64,000 nt of DNA from an uncultured Caulobacteraceae bacterium (lineage in GTDB: Bacteria > Pseudomonadota > Alphaproteobacteria > Caulobacterales > Caulobacteraceae). Positions 44,194 to 53,298 of this stretch are shown in pieces. Each line of letters opens with the position of its first letter. The stretch's first letter is position 1. Under the pieces are notes generated by a model that had not been told where the DNA came from, searched no databases, and worked only from the letters and a program-made list of their open reading frames with translations. The translations under genes and the position numbers were made by a program. The stretch lies in contig CAKZPF010000006.1 in the NCBI GenBank assembly GCA_937138625.1, forward strand, positions 310,001 through 374,000. The letters are read 5' to 3'.

Positions 44194-45608
44194 GTGTTTT
44201 TAGAGGGTAGCCCACCTTCAGCAGTGTCCGAGGCGCCAAGCCATCGGCTGATGACAGTTGTGGCCACCAGATCTCCTGTCACGTTCACAGAGGTGCGCGA
44301 CATATCCAATATACGGTCGACACCGATGATCAAGGCCATGCCCGACGGCGGCACACCGAACCCCTCCAACACGCTGGCCAAGATCACAATGCCCACGCCG
44401 GGTGTACTGGGCGCCCCGATCGAGGCACCAATGGTGGTAACCATCAACAAAATCAACTGCCCGGCGCTGAGGTCAATGCCAAACACCTGAGTCAAAAAGA
44501 CAGCGGCCACAACCTGATACAGCGCGGTGCCATCCATGTTCACTGTGGCCCCCAGGGGGATCATAAAGCGCACGATGCCAGGCGGCAGCTTCATTTTCTC
44601 TTCCGCGGTTTGGATTGAAACGGGCATCACCGCCGCAGATGACGAGGTGGAAAAGGCCAGCAGCATGACCTCTTTGATCTGCCCCAAAAAGGTTAGGGGG
44701 TTGCGGCGACCCAACAACAAGATCACCAGCAAATAGACTGTCAACAACAGCACCAGTCCCAGCAAAACACTCAGGACATACACCCCCATGCCCAGCAGCA
44801 CATCTATACCCACCTTGATGGTGATTTGTGCCAACAAACCAAAGACCGCAAAGGGCACCAGAACCATACCCCAACTGACGATGCGCATGGAAATGTCCAT
44901 CAAGGAGCCCGCCAAATCCAACAGCGGCAGGGCCTTGCGTCGCGCCAAAGAGGCGGCGGCCAAACCCATCAAAATCGAGAAGATGACAACCTGAAACATG
45001 CTTTGTTCCAGCGCCGCTTGCAGGGGGTTGGTGGGGATCACACCGACAATGTGCCGAGGCAGGGTGGCGGCGGTGCTGAGGGCTTCGTTACTCAAAGTGG
45101 TTGGGCCCAGGGCGCTTTCAGCTTGGGGATGGCTGGTGACCACCGCGTGTGCGTCCTGGCTGCCCAACTGGGCTTGCACCAGACTTTGGTCGACATATTG
45201 ACCCGGGTTGATCCACAGCACCACAGACAAGCCGATGCAGACCGCCACCGTGGTCGTGGTCAAAAAATAAGGCAAAACGCGCAGACCCACACGGCGCAAG
45301 GCGGCCATGTCTTCGTTGCTGGTGATGCCCAGAATGATCGAGCAAATCACCAGCGGCACCACAATCATCTGCACAAGGGCCAAGAAGATCTGACCCGGCA
45401 GGGCGAACCATTCGGCCAGCAAGTCGGCGGTGCTGGGCTCGACCCAGGCCCAGCCATGGGGGGAGAGCGCCACGCCAGAGCCAACACCTATGACCATGGC
45501 AAAGACAATTTGCGCCCATAACCGGGAGCGGATCAGGCCGCGCAGGGCACGCAAAGAGCCTGTCAGGTCAGGAAACAGATGGCGGACCGGTTTGGGAAAG
45601 GTGGGCAT
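44190..45608 (-). CDS. Dicarboxylate/amino-acid:cation symporter (DAACS family)
   Basis: Inner-membrane transporter of about 472 residues with the GltP/DctA fold: multiple membrane segments, the serine-rich hairpin AFSTSSSAAVMPVS (HP1), the family motif PLGATVNMDGTALYQ, and MVTTIGASIGAPSTPGVG (HP2). It imports glutamate, aspartate or C4-dicarboxylates with cations. A long periplasmic insert (about residues 128-200) is larger than in GltP. ATG 45608 (AAGG upstream) is preferred over TTG 45614. Its place after the NAGGN trio may be fortuitous, but glutamate is a NAGGN precursor. Confidence 0.9.
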   Translation of the reverse strand: MPTFPKPVRHLFPDLTGSLRALRGLIRSRLWAQIVFAMVIGVGSGVALSPHGWAWVEPSTADLLAEWFALPGQIFLALVQMIVVPLVICSIILGITSNEDMAALRRVGLRVLPYFLTTTTVAVCIGLSVVLWINPGQYVDQSLVQAQLGSQDAHAVVTSHPQAESALGPTTLSNEALSTAATLPRHIVGVIPTNPLQAALEQSMFQVVIFSILMGLAAASLARRKALPLLDLAGSLMDISMRIVSWGMVLVPFAVFGLLAQITIKVGIDVLLGMGVYVLSVLLGLVLLLTVYLLVILLLGRRNPLTFLGQIKEVMLLAFSTSSSAAVMPVSIQTAEEKMKLPPGIVRFMIPLGATVNMDGTALYQVVAAVFLTQVFGIDLSAGQLILLMVTTIGASIGAPSTPGVGIVILASVLEGFGVPPSGMALIIGVDRILDMSRTSVNVTGDLVATTVISRWLGASDTAEGGLPSKNT

Positions 45609-45738
45609 GGCCAAACCTTATCCCCAGGACGGTGGGGCAACAAGGGCATTTTGAGGGCATGTCACGTGTGTAGATGGCCTTGTTTCCAAGGCGAGTCGAG
45701 ACAATGGCACGTGCCAAGGCGCTTACCAAGACCAGACC

Positions 45739-46299
45739 TTATGACGGTGAAGGCTCGGCGTGTTCTTCCTTGCGATTGAGCGTTTTCTCGTTGGCCGGCG
45801 TATATTTATGGGCCCGTGGGTCATCAAAGCCATAGCGTTCGTTTTCAAACTCCAGCACATCCGCAAGGTGATCGGGCAATGTGTTTTCGTCATACTGGCT
45901 GAGGTTTTTGTCGTGCTCTGCCTGCAAGCGCTTTTGAACCTCGGGGTGCAGTTCATCTCGCAGCAGGCCCAAGATGGTCGGGTCCGCCGCCATCACCAAC
46001 CGATCATAGTCTTGGTGGTGGTCGTATAAATCCTTGGCCACACGTTTCGCGAATTCGAGTTTTTCGTGGGCCCGAGGATCAGTGGGCTCGGCATAGCTTT
46101 CGCCACCCGGCATTTGTTGATTTTTATTGCGGCCACGGCGGTCACTGACCATCTCTTGGGTCGGGGGCAGGGTGTGCTGCAGGCGATGATGGGGCCGCAG
46201 TCCACTTTTGGGGCCCTCATAGACATAGATGGCCGCTTCCTCAGCCGAGGCCACAAGCAGCCATGCAGATTGGGAAAGGGGGAGATCATTATGGGACAT
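45739..46299 (-). CDS. Host attachment family protein
   Basis: A 186-residue cytoplasmic protein of the host-attachment family (PF10116-type), originally linked to plant attachment by Agrobacterium. The N-terminal beta part is WLLVASAEEAAIYVYEG, and the family core is EFAKRVAKDLYDHHQDYDRLVMAADPTILGLLRDEL. In other proteins of the family this fold resembles release-factor eRF1 domain 3, so a translation-stress role is equally likely. An AGGAGG ribosome site fixes ATG 46299. It is isolated, with gaps of about 125 bases on both sides. Confidence 0.85.
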   Translation of the reverse strand: MSHNDLPLSQSAWLLVASAEEAAIYVYEGPKSGLRPHHRLQHTLPPTQEMVSDRRGRNKNQQMPGGESYAEPTDPRAHEKLEFAKRVAKDLYDHHQDYDRLVMAADPTILGLLRDELHPEVQKRLQAEHDKNLSQYDENTLPDHLADVLEFENERYGFDDPRAHKYTPANEKTLNRKEEHAEPSPS

Positions 46300-46428
46300 G
46301 GGGCACCTCCTGTTCAGATGACGCAATTGATGAATGGAGCCTCTAGGCTGAACTGGTGCGGACTAATTTTCTATGCGCACGAAGGGCTGCCAGATCAGCT
46401 CGTCATAAACCAAGGTGTATTTTGAAGA

Positions 46429-47592
46429 TCATAAAGACGCTGGCACCAGCTTCACAAGCTGGCCATTATCGTCATCCGTCAGAAGATAAAGGGCGCCATC
46501 CTGGCCTTGGCTGATGGCACGAATGCGCCAGCCTTTGCCCTCCAACAGACGGTGTTCCTCGACCACGGTGTTGCCATCCAGGACCAGGCGCACTAGGTGC
46601 TGGCCAGCCAAGGCGCCAATAAACAGATTGCCCTGCCACTGGGGAAACGCTTGGCCCGTGTAAAAGGCCATCCCAGAGGGGGCAATCGACGGCGTCCATT
46701 GATACAAAGGCTCGGCGAACCCTTGTCCGGCATGGTCGTCTTTGATGGGCATCAGGCTGTAATGGCGGCCATAACTGGCTTTGGGCCAACCGTAGTTGGC
46801 TCCTGGTTTAGGAATATTGATTTCGTCCCCGCCCCGCGGGCCATGTTCATGGATCCAGATCTGCCCGGTTTGGGGGTGGCGGGCGGCACCTTGGGGGTTG
46901 CGATGCCCATAAGACCAGATTTCCGGCAAGGCCGTCGGCTGGTCGACAAAGGGGTTCTGGGGCGCGGGTGCCCCTGTGGGTGTGATGCGGATGACTTTGC
47001 CCAAATGATTGTCCAAAGTTTGGGCCTGGTCCATGTGATCAAAGCGTTCGCCCAAGGTCACAAACAGGTTGCCGTCATGGGCAAAAACCAGGCGCGAGCC
47101 AAAATGGTTGCTGCCTTTCACTTTGGGGTGCTGGCGGAAAATGACACGCACATCCTCCAGGCCGGTCTCGGTCAGGACCGCCCTTGCCACGGCTGTGCCA
47201 GATGTGTCTCCTTGGGCTTCGGCATAGCTCAGAAATAGCGTGCGCGTCTTGGCAAAGTTTGGATCCAAGACCACATCCAGAAGCCCCCCTTGCCCCTCGG
47301 CATAGACGTCCGGAACCCCGGCCAAGGGATCCGACACCGTGCCATCCATGCTGACCCGCCTAAGGGCCCCGGATCGCTCGGTGACAAGGATGTCGCCGTT
47401 CGGTAAGGGCGCGAGACCCCAGGGGTGGTGTAAACCCTGGGCTATGATTTCGACTTGGGCAGTGTGGGGGATTGGTGTGTCATGATGGTCAGGGTTGGTG
47501 GCCGCCTGTGTATATTGGCTTGCGGCATAGATCGCCACCAGCAGCACAAGACCGCCAGTCCAAAAAAGCCAAGGGCTGCGCTGTTTCATCAT
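46429..47592 (-). CDS. PQQ-dependent sugar dehydrogenase family protein (YliI-like)
   Basis: A 387-residue protein with an N-terminal membrane anchor or signal (FWTGGLVLLVAIYAAS) and a six-bladed beta-propeller of the soluble aldose sugar dehydrogenase family. Typical segments are LHHPWGLAPLPNGDILVTERSG, GGLLDVVLDPNF, YSYGHRNPQG-type text (EIWSYGHRNPQG) and WIHEHGPRGGDEIN. It oxidises aldoses in the periplasm with PQQ as cofactor, if PQQ is made; no pqq genes are in the window. It starts at the MM pair around 47592, shortly after tRNA-Leu on the same strand. Confidence 0.88.
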   Translation of the reverse strand: MMKQRSPWLFWTGGLVLLVAIYAASQYTQAATNPDHHDTPIPHTAQVEIIAQGLHHPWGLAPLPNGDILVTERSGALRRVSMDGTVSDPLAGVPDVYAEGQGGLLDVVLDPNFAKTRTLFLSYAEAQGDTSGTAVARAVLTETGLEDVRVIFRQHPKVKGSNHFGSRLVFAHDGNLFVTLGERFDHMDQAQTLDNHLGKVIRITPTGAPAPQNPFVDQPTALPEIWSYGHRNPQGAARHPQTGQIWIHEHGPRGGDEINIPKPGANYGWPKASYGRHYSLMPIKDDHAGQGFAEPLYQWTPSIAPSGMAFYTGQAFPQWQGNLFIGALAGQHLVRLVLDGNTVVEEHRLLEGKGWRIRAISQGQDGALYLLTDDDNGQLVKLVPASL

Positions 47593-47655
47593 GCGCCAAG
47601 GCTACAGACCTGGGCGGCGACCGGCAAGAGCCGTCTGATGCTTGCGGATTGTGTG

Positions 47656-47743
<88 letters not shown>

Positions 47744-47843
47744 TAAGGGGGCAGTTCTTAGCGGGTTCATGGGACGGGGTCAATCGCGATTCGCGCAAAC
47801 TCTGAAAATTGTCTATACTCAGGGGACAATAAGGGAGATTCAG

Positions 47844-48167
47844 ATGAAACTGGTCATAAAAACTGTGGCTGTGTTCGGGGTCATCGCCCTGATGGGCACC
47901 CAAAGCGCCAAGGCCAAACAGACCATAGAGACGGATGCGGACGAGCGCTCCGTTCGCCATGAAACGGAAATTGTCCTCAAGGCCGGAGAACGTCTACGCA
48001 TCAAAAGAATGAAACACGGTGAAGACTTGGTCTGTGAAGTGAAGCGACCTACGGGCACTTATATTCGCAAGGTCAGCTGCGTTCCGGAATCTGACTTTGC
48101 CCGCCAAGAACGTTTCGCTAAGGATTATCTCTATCGTTTCCGAGAGAAGACCTTCCAGGTCCGCTAA
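47844..48167 (+). CDS. Small secreted protein, tandem paralogue A
   Basis: A 107-residue protein with a signal peptide (MKLVIKTVAVFGVIALMG, likely cut after AKA). The mature part has two cysteines in the pattern LVCEVKRPTGTYIRKVSC and a helical tail (ESDFARQERFAKDYLYRF). ATG 47844 has an AAGGGAGA ribosome site; the longer frame back to 47472 crosses tRNA-Leu and is rejected. The next gene is a paralogue 23 bases downstream. The pattern recalls small alphaproteobacterial secreted proteins of the vCxxExPTGSxxxxKxC type. Function unknown. Confidence 0.78.
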   Translation: MKLVIKTVAVFGVIALMGTQSAKAKQTIETDADERSVRHETEIVLKAGERLRIKRMKHGEDLVCEVKRPTGTYIRKVSCVPESDFARQERFAKDYLYRFREKTFQVR

Positions 48168-48190
48168 GCATCTGCCACAAAGGAGTTCCT

Positions 48191-48505
48191 ATGCTTAATA
48201 AATTTATAGCCTTGCCCGTAATGGCCCTGGCCCTGAGTGTCCCGCAATGCCTGTGGGCAGCAGAGGGGCAAACACAAGCCAAGCCCAAATCAGAAACCGT
48301 AATGCGTGATGGCGAAAAGGTGCGCATCAGACGTATGGAAAAAAATGGGGTGAACATGGTCTGCGAAATTCGCAAACCTGTGGGGTCTAATCTGCGCAAA
48401 AAAGTGTGTATGTCCGAAGAGGAATACGAAGCTCATGCGCAGGCGGCCAAGGATTACCTCGATCGTACCTTTGAAAATGGTTATGCGGGGCCCGGCAGCG
48501 ATTGA
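48191..48505 (+). CDS. Small secreted protein, tandem paralogue B
   Basis: A 104-residue protein with a signal peptide (ALPVMALALSVPQCLWA). It is clearly related to the gene 23 bases upstream: EKVRIRRMEKNGVNMVCEIRKPVGSNLRKKVC aligns with ERLRIKRMKHGEDLVCEVKRPTGTYIRKVSC, including both cysteines, and SEEEYEAHAQAAKDYLDR with the helical tail. A ribosome site AAAGGAG precedes the ATG. Probably a recent-to-old local duplication forming one operon. No catalytic motif is seen; disulfide formation between the two cysteines is likely in the periplasm. Confidence 0.78.
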   Translation: MLNKFIALPVMALALSVPQCLWAAEGQTQAKPKSETVMRDGEKVRIRRMEKNGVNMVCEIRKPVGSNLRKKVCMSEEEYEAHAQAAKDYLDRTFENGYAGPGSD

Positions 48506-48600
48506 TTTGTGAGCCAAGAGTGTTGCACTTGAGTGTTACGCTTGGCCTTGTCAAGTTCGCTATGACGACCTATGCCTGAGTTTACAAAACGAGGTGAAAC

Positions 48601-49569
48601 ATGGCTGACTTGGTAACGGTAATTGGGGGCTCGGGCTTTGTTGGGCGCTATGTGGTGCGGGCGCTGGCTCGGGCCGGGTATCGGGTGCGGGTAGCGGTGC
48701 GTCGCCCCCATTTGGCTGGGGATCTTAGGGTTCACGGTGATGTGGGCCAAATCGAGCCCGTCAAATGTTCCGTGCATCGCCCGGCGGATCTTGAAAACGC
48801 CATTCAAGGGGCGGATGCGGTCGTGTATTTGCCTGGCGTTCTGTATGAACGCGGTCATCAGAACTTTGATGAGCTAAGCCACCAAGGGGCCGAAGCCGCC
48901 GCCCAAGCGGCGAAAAACGCAGGCGCAAAGCGATTTGTGTTGGTGTCGGCTATTGGCGCGGACACCAAAAGCCCATCACGCTATGGCCAAGCCAAGGCCA
49001 AGGGCGAGGAGGCCGTGCGGGCGATCTTTAAATCCGCCGTGATCTTGCGCCCTTCCATTGTGTTTGGGCCTGAAGATGACTTTTTCAACCGCTTTGGGAA
49101 AATGGCCACACAAGCGCCCGCTTTGCCGCTGATCAATGGCGGCAAGACCAAGTTTCAACCTGTTTACGTGGGTGATGTGGCCGAGGCCGTGGTGCGGGCG
49201 ATCTCGACCGAGGCCGCGGCGGGTAAAACCTATGAGCTCGGTGGCCCCCAGACCTATAGTTTCAAAGCGCTGATGGAAATCGTATTGCAGGAAACCCAGC
49301 GGGACCGCTGGCTGCTGCCCTTGCCCAGTTTCATTGTCTTGCCCATTGGCTTTTGTTTGGCCTTGATGGCGCGGATGATCCCGTTCTCTCCGCCCATAAC
49401 CCACGATCAGGTGCAGATGTTGAAGCGTGACAATGTGACCGGACGCGGGGCCAATGGCCTGAAGGATCTGGGTGTCACGCCCACAGCGCTTGAGGTGATC
49501 GTGCCGCAATATTTGGTGCGCTTCCGGCCTCAGGGGCAGTATTCGCCCTCGCGCATTTCGCGGGTCTAG
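48601..49569 (+). CDS. Complex I NDUFA9-family NAD(P)-binding protein
   Basis: A 322-residue atypical short-chain dehydrogenase with the N-terminal Rossmann loop VIGGSGFVGRYVVRAL and SAIGADTKSPSRYGQAKAKGE, which holds the Tyr-x-x-x-Lys-like dyad. A hydrophobic stretch at about 240-260 (PSFIVLPIGFCLALMARMI) could contact the membrane. In alphaproteobacteria and mitochondria such proteins attach to respiratory complex I. It converges on uppP with only 3 bases between the stops. It could also be a NAD(P)H-binding accessory protein for quinone pathways. Confidence 0.85.
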   Translation: MADLVTVIGGSGFVGRYVVRALARAGYRVRVAVRRPHLAGDLRVHGDVGQIEPVKCSVHRPADLENAIQGADAVVYLPGVLYERGHQNFDELSHQGAEAAAQAAKNAGAKRFVLVSAIGADTKSPSRYGQAKAKGEEAVRAIFKSAVILRPSIVFGPEDDFFNRFGKMATQAPALPLINGGKTKFQPVYVGDVAEAVVRAISTEAAAGKTYELGGPQTYSFKALMEIVLQETQRDRWLLPLPSFIVLPIGFCLALMARMIPFSPPITHDQVQMLKRDNVTGRGANGLKDLGVTPTALEVIVPQYLVRFRPQGQYSPSRISRV

Positions 49570-49572
49570 GGC

Positions 49573-50370
49573 CTAAAGAAACAGCAAAAGGCCCAGGGCC
49601 CCCACGGCAATGCGCCACCAGGCAAACGGCGCAAAGCCGTGCGTGCCCACGAATTTCAGCAAGCCTTTGACCACCACGGCGCCCGCTCCAAAGGCCGCGA
49701 CAAAGCCGATCATGGTCAGGTGAATGTCGCGTTCTGTGATCGCCCCCCAGTTTTTATACAGATCATAGGCAAATGCCCCGGACATGGTGGGCAAGGCCAA
49801 GAAAAAGGAAAACTCGGCTGCCGCTTTTTTTTCCACACCCAGCAACAAGGCCCCCACAATGGTCGCGCCCGAGCGCGAGGTGCCGGGGACCAGCGCCAAA
49901 CACTGAAACAGGCCGATTTTCAATGCCGTTAGCAAGGGCAAGGAAAAGGCATCCTGATGGGGCGTTTTAAAGTCTTTTTTGTCGGCCCACAGCAGAACAA
50001 AGCCGCCCAAGATCAACATCACACAGATCAGCACCGGGGTCTGGAAAAACACGCCCTTGATCACCCCATGCAAGCTGGCCCCCAAAATCGCTGCGGGCAA
50101 AAAGGCGAGCAACACACCCAGGGCAAATTTCCGCGCACTGGGGTCGGTGGGCAGACGCACGGTAAGGTCCAGGCACTTGCGCCAATAGACCGTGATGATG
50201 GCCAATATGGCCCCCAGTTGAATCAAAATTTCGAAGGTGAAGCCGGTGTTTTCAAACCCAAGCGCCCGGCCCAACAACAGCAAGTGCGCCGTCGAGGACA
50301 CGGGGATAAACTCTGTCAGGCCTTCCACCAGGCCCAACAGCAAAGCTTGTAATGTTTCGAGCGGTACCAT
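49573..50370 (-). CDS. uppP: Undecaprenyl-diphosphatase
   Basis: Inner-membrane phosphatase (BacA type, 265 residues) that recycles undecaprenyl diphosphate for peptidoglycan and polysaccharide export; it gives bacitracin resistance. Both active-site segments are intact: EGLTEFIPVSSTAHLLL and PGTSRSGATIVGALLLG, and about eight membrane segments are visible. ATG 50370 follows an AAGGGGG ribosome site. It diverges from the CDF transporter gene at 50488. The neighbouring fzlA makes this a small envelope/division locus. Confidence 0.95.
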   Translation of the reverse strand: MVPLETLQALLLGLVEGLTEFIPVSSTAHLLLLGRALGFENTGFTFEILIQLGAILAIITVYWRKCLDLTVRLPTDPSARKFALGVLLAFLPAAILGASLHGVIKGVFFQTPVLICVMLILGGFVLLWADKKDFKTPHQDAFSLPLLTALKIGLFQCLALVPGTSRSGATIVGALLLGVEKKAAAEFSFFLALPTMSGAFAYDLYKNWGAITERDIHLTMIGFVAAFGAGAVVVKGLLKFVGTHGFAPFAWWRIAVGALGLLLFL

Positions 50371-50487
50371 CCAGCCCCCTTTGCCACAGCCGATCAAACC
50401 CGTCGAGGATTAACAAACCCTGAGGGAATCTGGTTGTGACGCACGACCTGACTGGCTTTTTTGCCAAAAGCGCGGCACAACATCTGT

Positions 50488-51459
50488 ATGGCTGGCCCTG
50501 ATACTCACCCCCCGTCTGCGCCGTTATCTGCGGCACCTTTGACCGCCCCGGACAAAAGCCGTTTGGTGCGCCGGGCGGCCATGGCCTCGGTGACGGTGGC
50601 CTTGGTTTTGATGGGATTGAAGCTCTGGGCCTGGTGGCAAAGTGGCTCGGTGGCGGTGTTGTCCTCGTTGACGGATTCGGGCCTTGATGCCTTGGCCTCG
50701 ATTGTGACGCTGTTGGCGGTGCGCTATGCCGCCAAACCCCCGGATGAGGAACACCGTTTCGGTCATGGCAAGGCCGAGGCCTTTGCCGGGTTGTTCCAGG
50801 CGGCTTTGGTCATGACCTCGGCGGTTTTGGTCGGGCGCGAGGCCGTGGTGGCCCTTTTGAATCCGCAGCCGTTGTCGCAGTCTGGTGCGGCCATAGGGGT
50901 CATGGGGGTCTCGATGGTCTTGACCTTGGGGCTTGTGATGTTCCAGGCCCACGTCCATCGGGCCACAGGCTCGGTGGCCATTGCGGGGGATCGCCTGCAC
51001 TATGTGGGGGATCTGCTGGGCAATTTGGTGGTGCTGCTGGGTGTGGCCGTGGCCGGTTTGTGGGGCTGGCTCTATGCTGATGCCCTGGCGGGGTTGTTGG
51101 TCTGTTCCTGGCTGATTTGGGGTGCGATCCAGGTGCTCTCCGAAGCCGCCAATCAACTGATGGACCGTGAATTGGATGACCAGGAGCGTGAACGCATAGC
51201 CCAGATTGTGGCCGCCGTGCCGGGCAGTTTGGGGCTGCATTATCTGCGCACACGGGCCTCGGGTACGCATATTCATATGCAATTCCATTTGGATGTGCCA
51301 CCAGACCTGAGCTTGGTCGAGGCTCATGAGCTGATGGTGGCGGTGGAAAACGCCTTGTTGGGGGTGTATCCTGGGGCGGATATCTTGATCCACCCCGACC
51401 CCAAAGGCGAGGCCGAACCCCATGGCAGCGATGTCTTTGATCCCAATGGCCTGAGATGA
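50488..51459 (+). CDS. Cation diffusion facilitator (FieF/Zn-Fe efflux type)
   Basis: A 323-residue CDF transporter with six membrane segments and a C-terminal cytoplasmic domain rich in His (GTHIHMQFHLDV). Site A residues are visible as DSGLDAL (Asp-x-x-x-Asp) and HYVGDLL (His-x-x-x-Asp), the FieF pattern for zinc or iron. HRFGHGKAEAFAGLFQ is the family motif. ATG 50488 is used; TTG at 50461 would lengthen the N-terminus. It overlaps fzlA by four bases (ATGA), so export and division genes are co-translated. Confidence 0.9.
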   Translation: MAGPDTHPPSAPLSAAPLTAPDKSRLVRRAAMASVTVALVLMGLKLWAWWQSGSVAVLSSLTDSGLDALASIVTLLAVRYAAKPPDEEHRFGHGKAEAFAGLFQAALVMTSAVLVGREAVVALLNPQPLSQSGAAIGVMGVSMVLTLGLVMFQAHVHRATGSVAIAGDRLHYVGDLLGNLVVLLGVAVAGLWGWLYADALAGLLVCSWLIWGAIQVLSEAANQLMDRELDDQERERIAQIVAAVPGSLGLHYLRTRASGTHIHMQFHLDVPPDLSLVEAHELMVAVENALLGVYPGADILIHPDPKGEAEPHGSDVFDPNGLR

Positions 51460-52157
51460 CGGACGAAGCCCCAACCCTGACGCGTACCCTGTTGGCCGCA
51501 CCCTTTCATGAGGACTCGCGCACCGCGCTGCTGGTTTTGGGGGAAAAGGGATTGCATCACCGTTGGCGGCGGGAAAATCACCTTAACATCACCGACGACA
51601 TCCGCGCCCTGAACCCGGCCGGGCGGTTGCCCATTTTGCTGGAGGATCAAGGCGGCGAGACGGTGGTGATTTGTGAAACGCGGTCCCTGTTGCCCTATGT
51701 GGAAGACATCACTCCCAACGCGCCTCTTCATCCCCCCACGCCCTTGGGCCGGGCCGAGATGTGGCGGCTGATCAATTGGTTCGAGGTTTCCTTTGCTCAA
51801 CAGGTGGGCCAAACCCTGGTCTATGAAAAAATTGACAAGGCCCTGGGCAAAATGGGCCCGCCAGATGCCCAGGCCATGCGCCTTGGGCTTTATGAGCTGC
51901 GGGGTCACCTTGAATATCTGGGTTGGCTGTTGGATCGACGCCACTGGTTGGTGGGCGATCACATGACCCTGGCCGATCTGGTGGGGGCGGCGCATTTGTC
52001 ATTGGTCGATTATTTGGGCGACGTGCCATGGTCGCAAGCGCCCTTGGTCAAGGAGTGGTATGCGCGCCTGAAACAGCGGCCGTGTTTTCGCCCCCTATTG
52101 GACGTACAAGTGCCCGGTTTGCCACCAGTGCCCGAGTATTATGACCTCGACTTCTAA
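51456..52157 (+). CDS. fzlA: FzlA-type GST-like cell-division protein
   Basis: A 233-residue glutathione-S-transferase fold protein with an N-terminal thioredoxin-like domain (RTLLAAPFHEDSRTALLVLGEKGLHH) and a helical C-terminal domain. The C-terminus (VPGLPPVPEYYDLDF) matches the acidic, aromatic tail of FzlA, which binds FtsZ in Caulobacter and helps trigger constriction. Location beside uppP and queG is conserved for fzlA. It lacks a clear catalytic Cys or Ser, consistent with a structural role. It overlaps the CDF gene at its start and queG at its end (about 17 bases). Confidence 0.82.
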   Translation: MTDEAPTLTRTLLAAPFHEDSRTALLVLGEKGLHHRWRRENHLNITDDIRALNPAGRLPILLEDQGGETVVICETRSLLPYVEDITPNAPLHPPTPLGRAEMWRLINWFEVSFAQQVGQTLVYEKIDKALGKMGPPDAQAMRLGLYELRGHLEYLGWLLDRRHWLVGDHMTLADLVGAAHLSLVDYLGDVPWSQAPLVKEWYARLKQRPCFRPLLDVQVPGLPPVPEYYDLDF

Positions 52158-53298
52158 GCCCAAACTCAGCGTGGAACGGCGGTTGGCGGCCAAGGCGCAA
52201 AGCCTGGGCTTTGAGGCCTTTGGCATTGCGGATGCAAGCGTGCCTTGGACACATGATCAGCATTTGCTGAAATATCTTCAGCAAGGCTGGCAAGCGGAGA
52301 TGGACTGGATGGCCGAAACCGCCGAGCGGCGCGCCCATCCCACGGCCCTGTGGCCTGATGTGAAATCGGTGATCACGCTGGGCACATCCTATGCGCCGCC
52401 CCATGACCCGCTTGAGGACCTGGACGGCAAGACGCAAGGGGCGATATCGGTCTACGCTAGTCGTGCCGATTACCACGAGGTCATCAAAGGCCGCCTGAAA
52501 GAGCTGGCCGCCCAGGTCGTGAAACTGACGGGTGCCGAGGTGAAGGTGTTCGTCGATACGGCCCCCGTGATGGAAAAGCCCTTGGCCCAACGGGCGGGCC
52601 TTGGCTGGGCCGGCAAACATACGGTGTTGGTTAGCCGTCAGCACGGCAGTTGGCTGTTTTTGGGATCGATTTTCACCACCGCTGCGCTGACCACGAGCCC
52701 GAGCGAGACGGACCATTGCGGCAGCTGCACCCGGTGCCTGGATATCTGCCCCACGCAGGCCTTTCCCGCGCCTTATAAGCTCGATGCCAGGCGCTGCATT
52801 GCCTATTTGACCAATGAGCATAAAAGCCAAATCCCCCTCGAGTTTCGCGTGGCCATCGGCAACCGCATTTTTGGCTGCGATGATTGTTTGGCCGTATGCC
52901 CGTGGAACAAATTCGCTCGCACCAGTCGGGATCACAAATTGGCCTACCGCCAGGATTTGCGCGGTCTCGATTTGGTGGCGTTGTCGCAACTGGATGACGC
53001 CAGTTTTCGCCAGCAGTTTCGCAAAACGCCGGTTAAACGTCTGGGGCGTGATCGGTTTGTGCGCAATGTGGTCCTCGCCATGGGCAATGCAAACAATCCC
53101 CACATGACAGAGCCCCTAAGGGCTCGGTTGTGTGATGACAGTGCCTTGGTGCGGGGCATGGCGGTTTGGGCACTTTCTCGGTATTATGTGCCTCAGATGA
53201 TGCGCACACTTTATGAACCCCACAAAACCATCGAATCGGATGCCGAGGTGCAGGCCGAATGGCAGCGGGCCTGCGCGGATACCCAGGGGGGACTATGA
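52141..53298 (+). CDS. queG: Epoxyqueuosine reductase
   Basis: Cobalamin-dependent iron-sulfur enzyme (385 residues) that reduces epoxyqueuosine to queuosine in tRNA. Two [4Fe-4S] motifs are clear: CGSCTRCLDICPTQAF and CDDCLAVCPWNKFA. The C-terminal HEAT-like part (FVRNVVLAMGN, LVRGMAVWALSRY) is complete. The start overlaps the fzlA end, and its stop overlaps gmhB by four bases (ATGA). No queA or other queuosine genes are in the window. Confidence 0.96.
   Translation: MTSTSKPKLSVERRLAAKAQSLGFEAFGIADASVPWTHDQHLLKYLQQGWQAEMDWMAETAERRAHPTALWPDVKSVITLGTSYAPPHDPLEDLDGKTQGAISVYASRADYHEVIKGRLKELAAQVVKLTGAEVKVFVDTAPVMEKPLAQRAGLGWAGKHTVLVSRQHGSWLFLGSIFTTAALTTSPSETDHCGSCTRCLDICPTQAFPAPYKLDARRCIAYLTNEHKSQIPLEFRVAIGNRIFGCDDCLAVCPWNKFARTSRDHKLAYRQDLRGLDLVALSQLDDASFRQQFRKTPVKRLGRDRFVRNVVLAMGNANNPHMTEPLRARLCDDSALVRGMAVWALSRYYVPQMMRTLYEPHKTIESDAEVQAEWQRACADTQGGL

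Noticed and set aside
45690-45715. Sigma-54-like TGGCAC near 45704
   Set aside because: The downstream GC element of a -24/-12 promoter is absent and the word is part of a palindrome.
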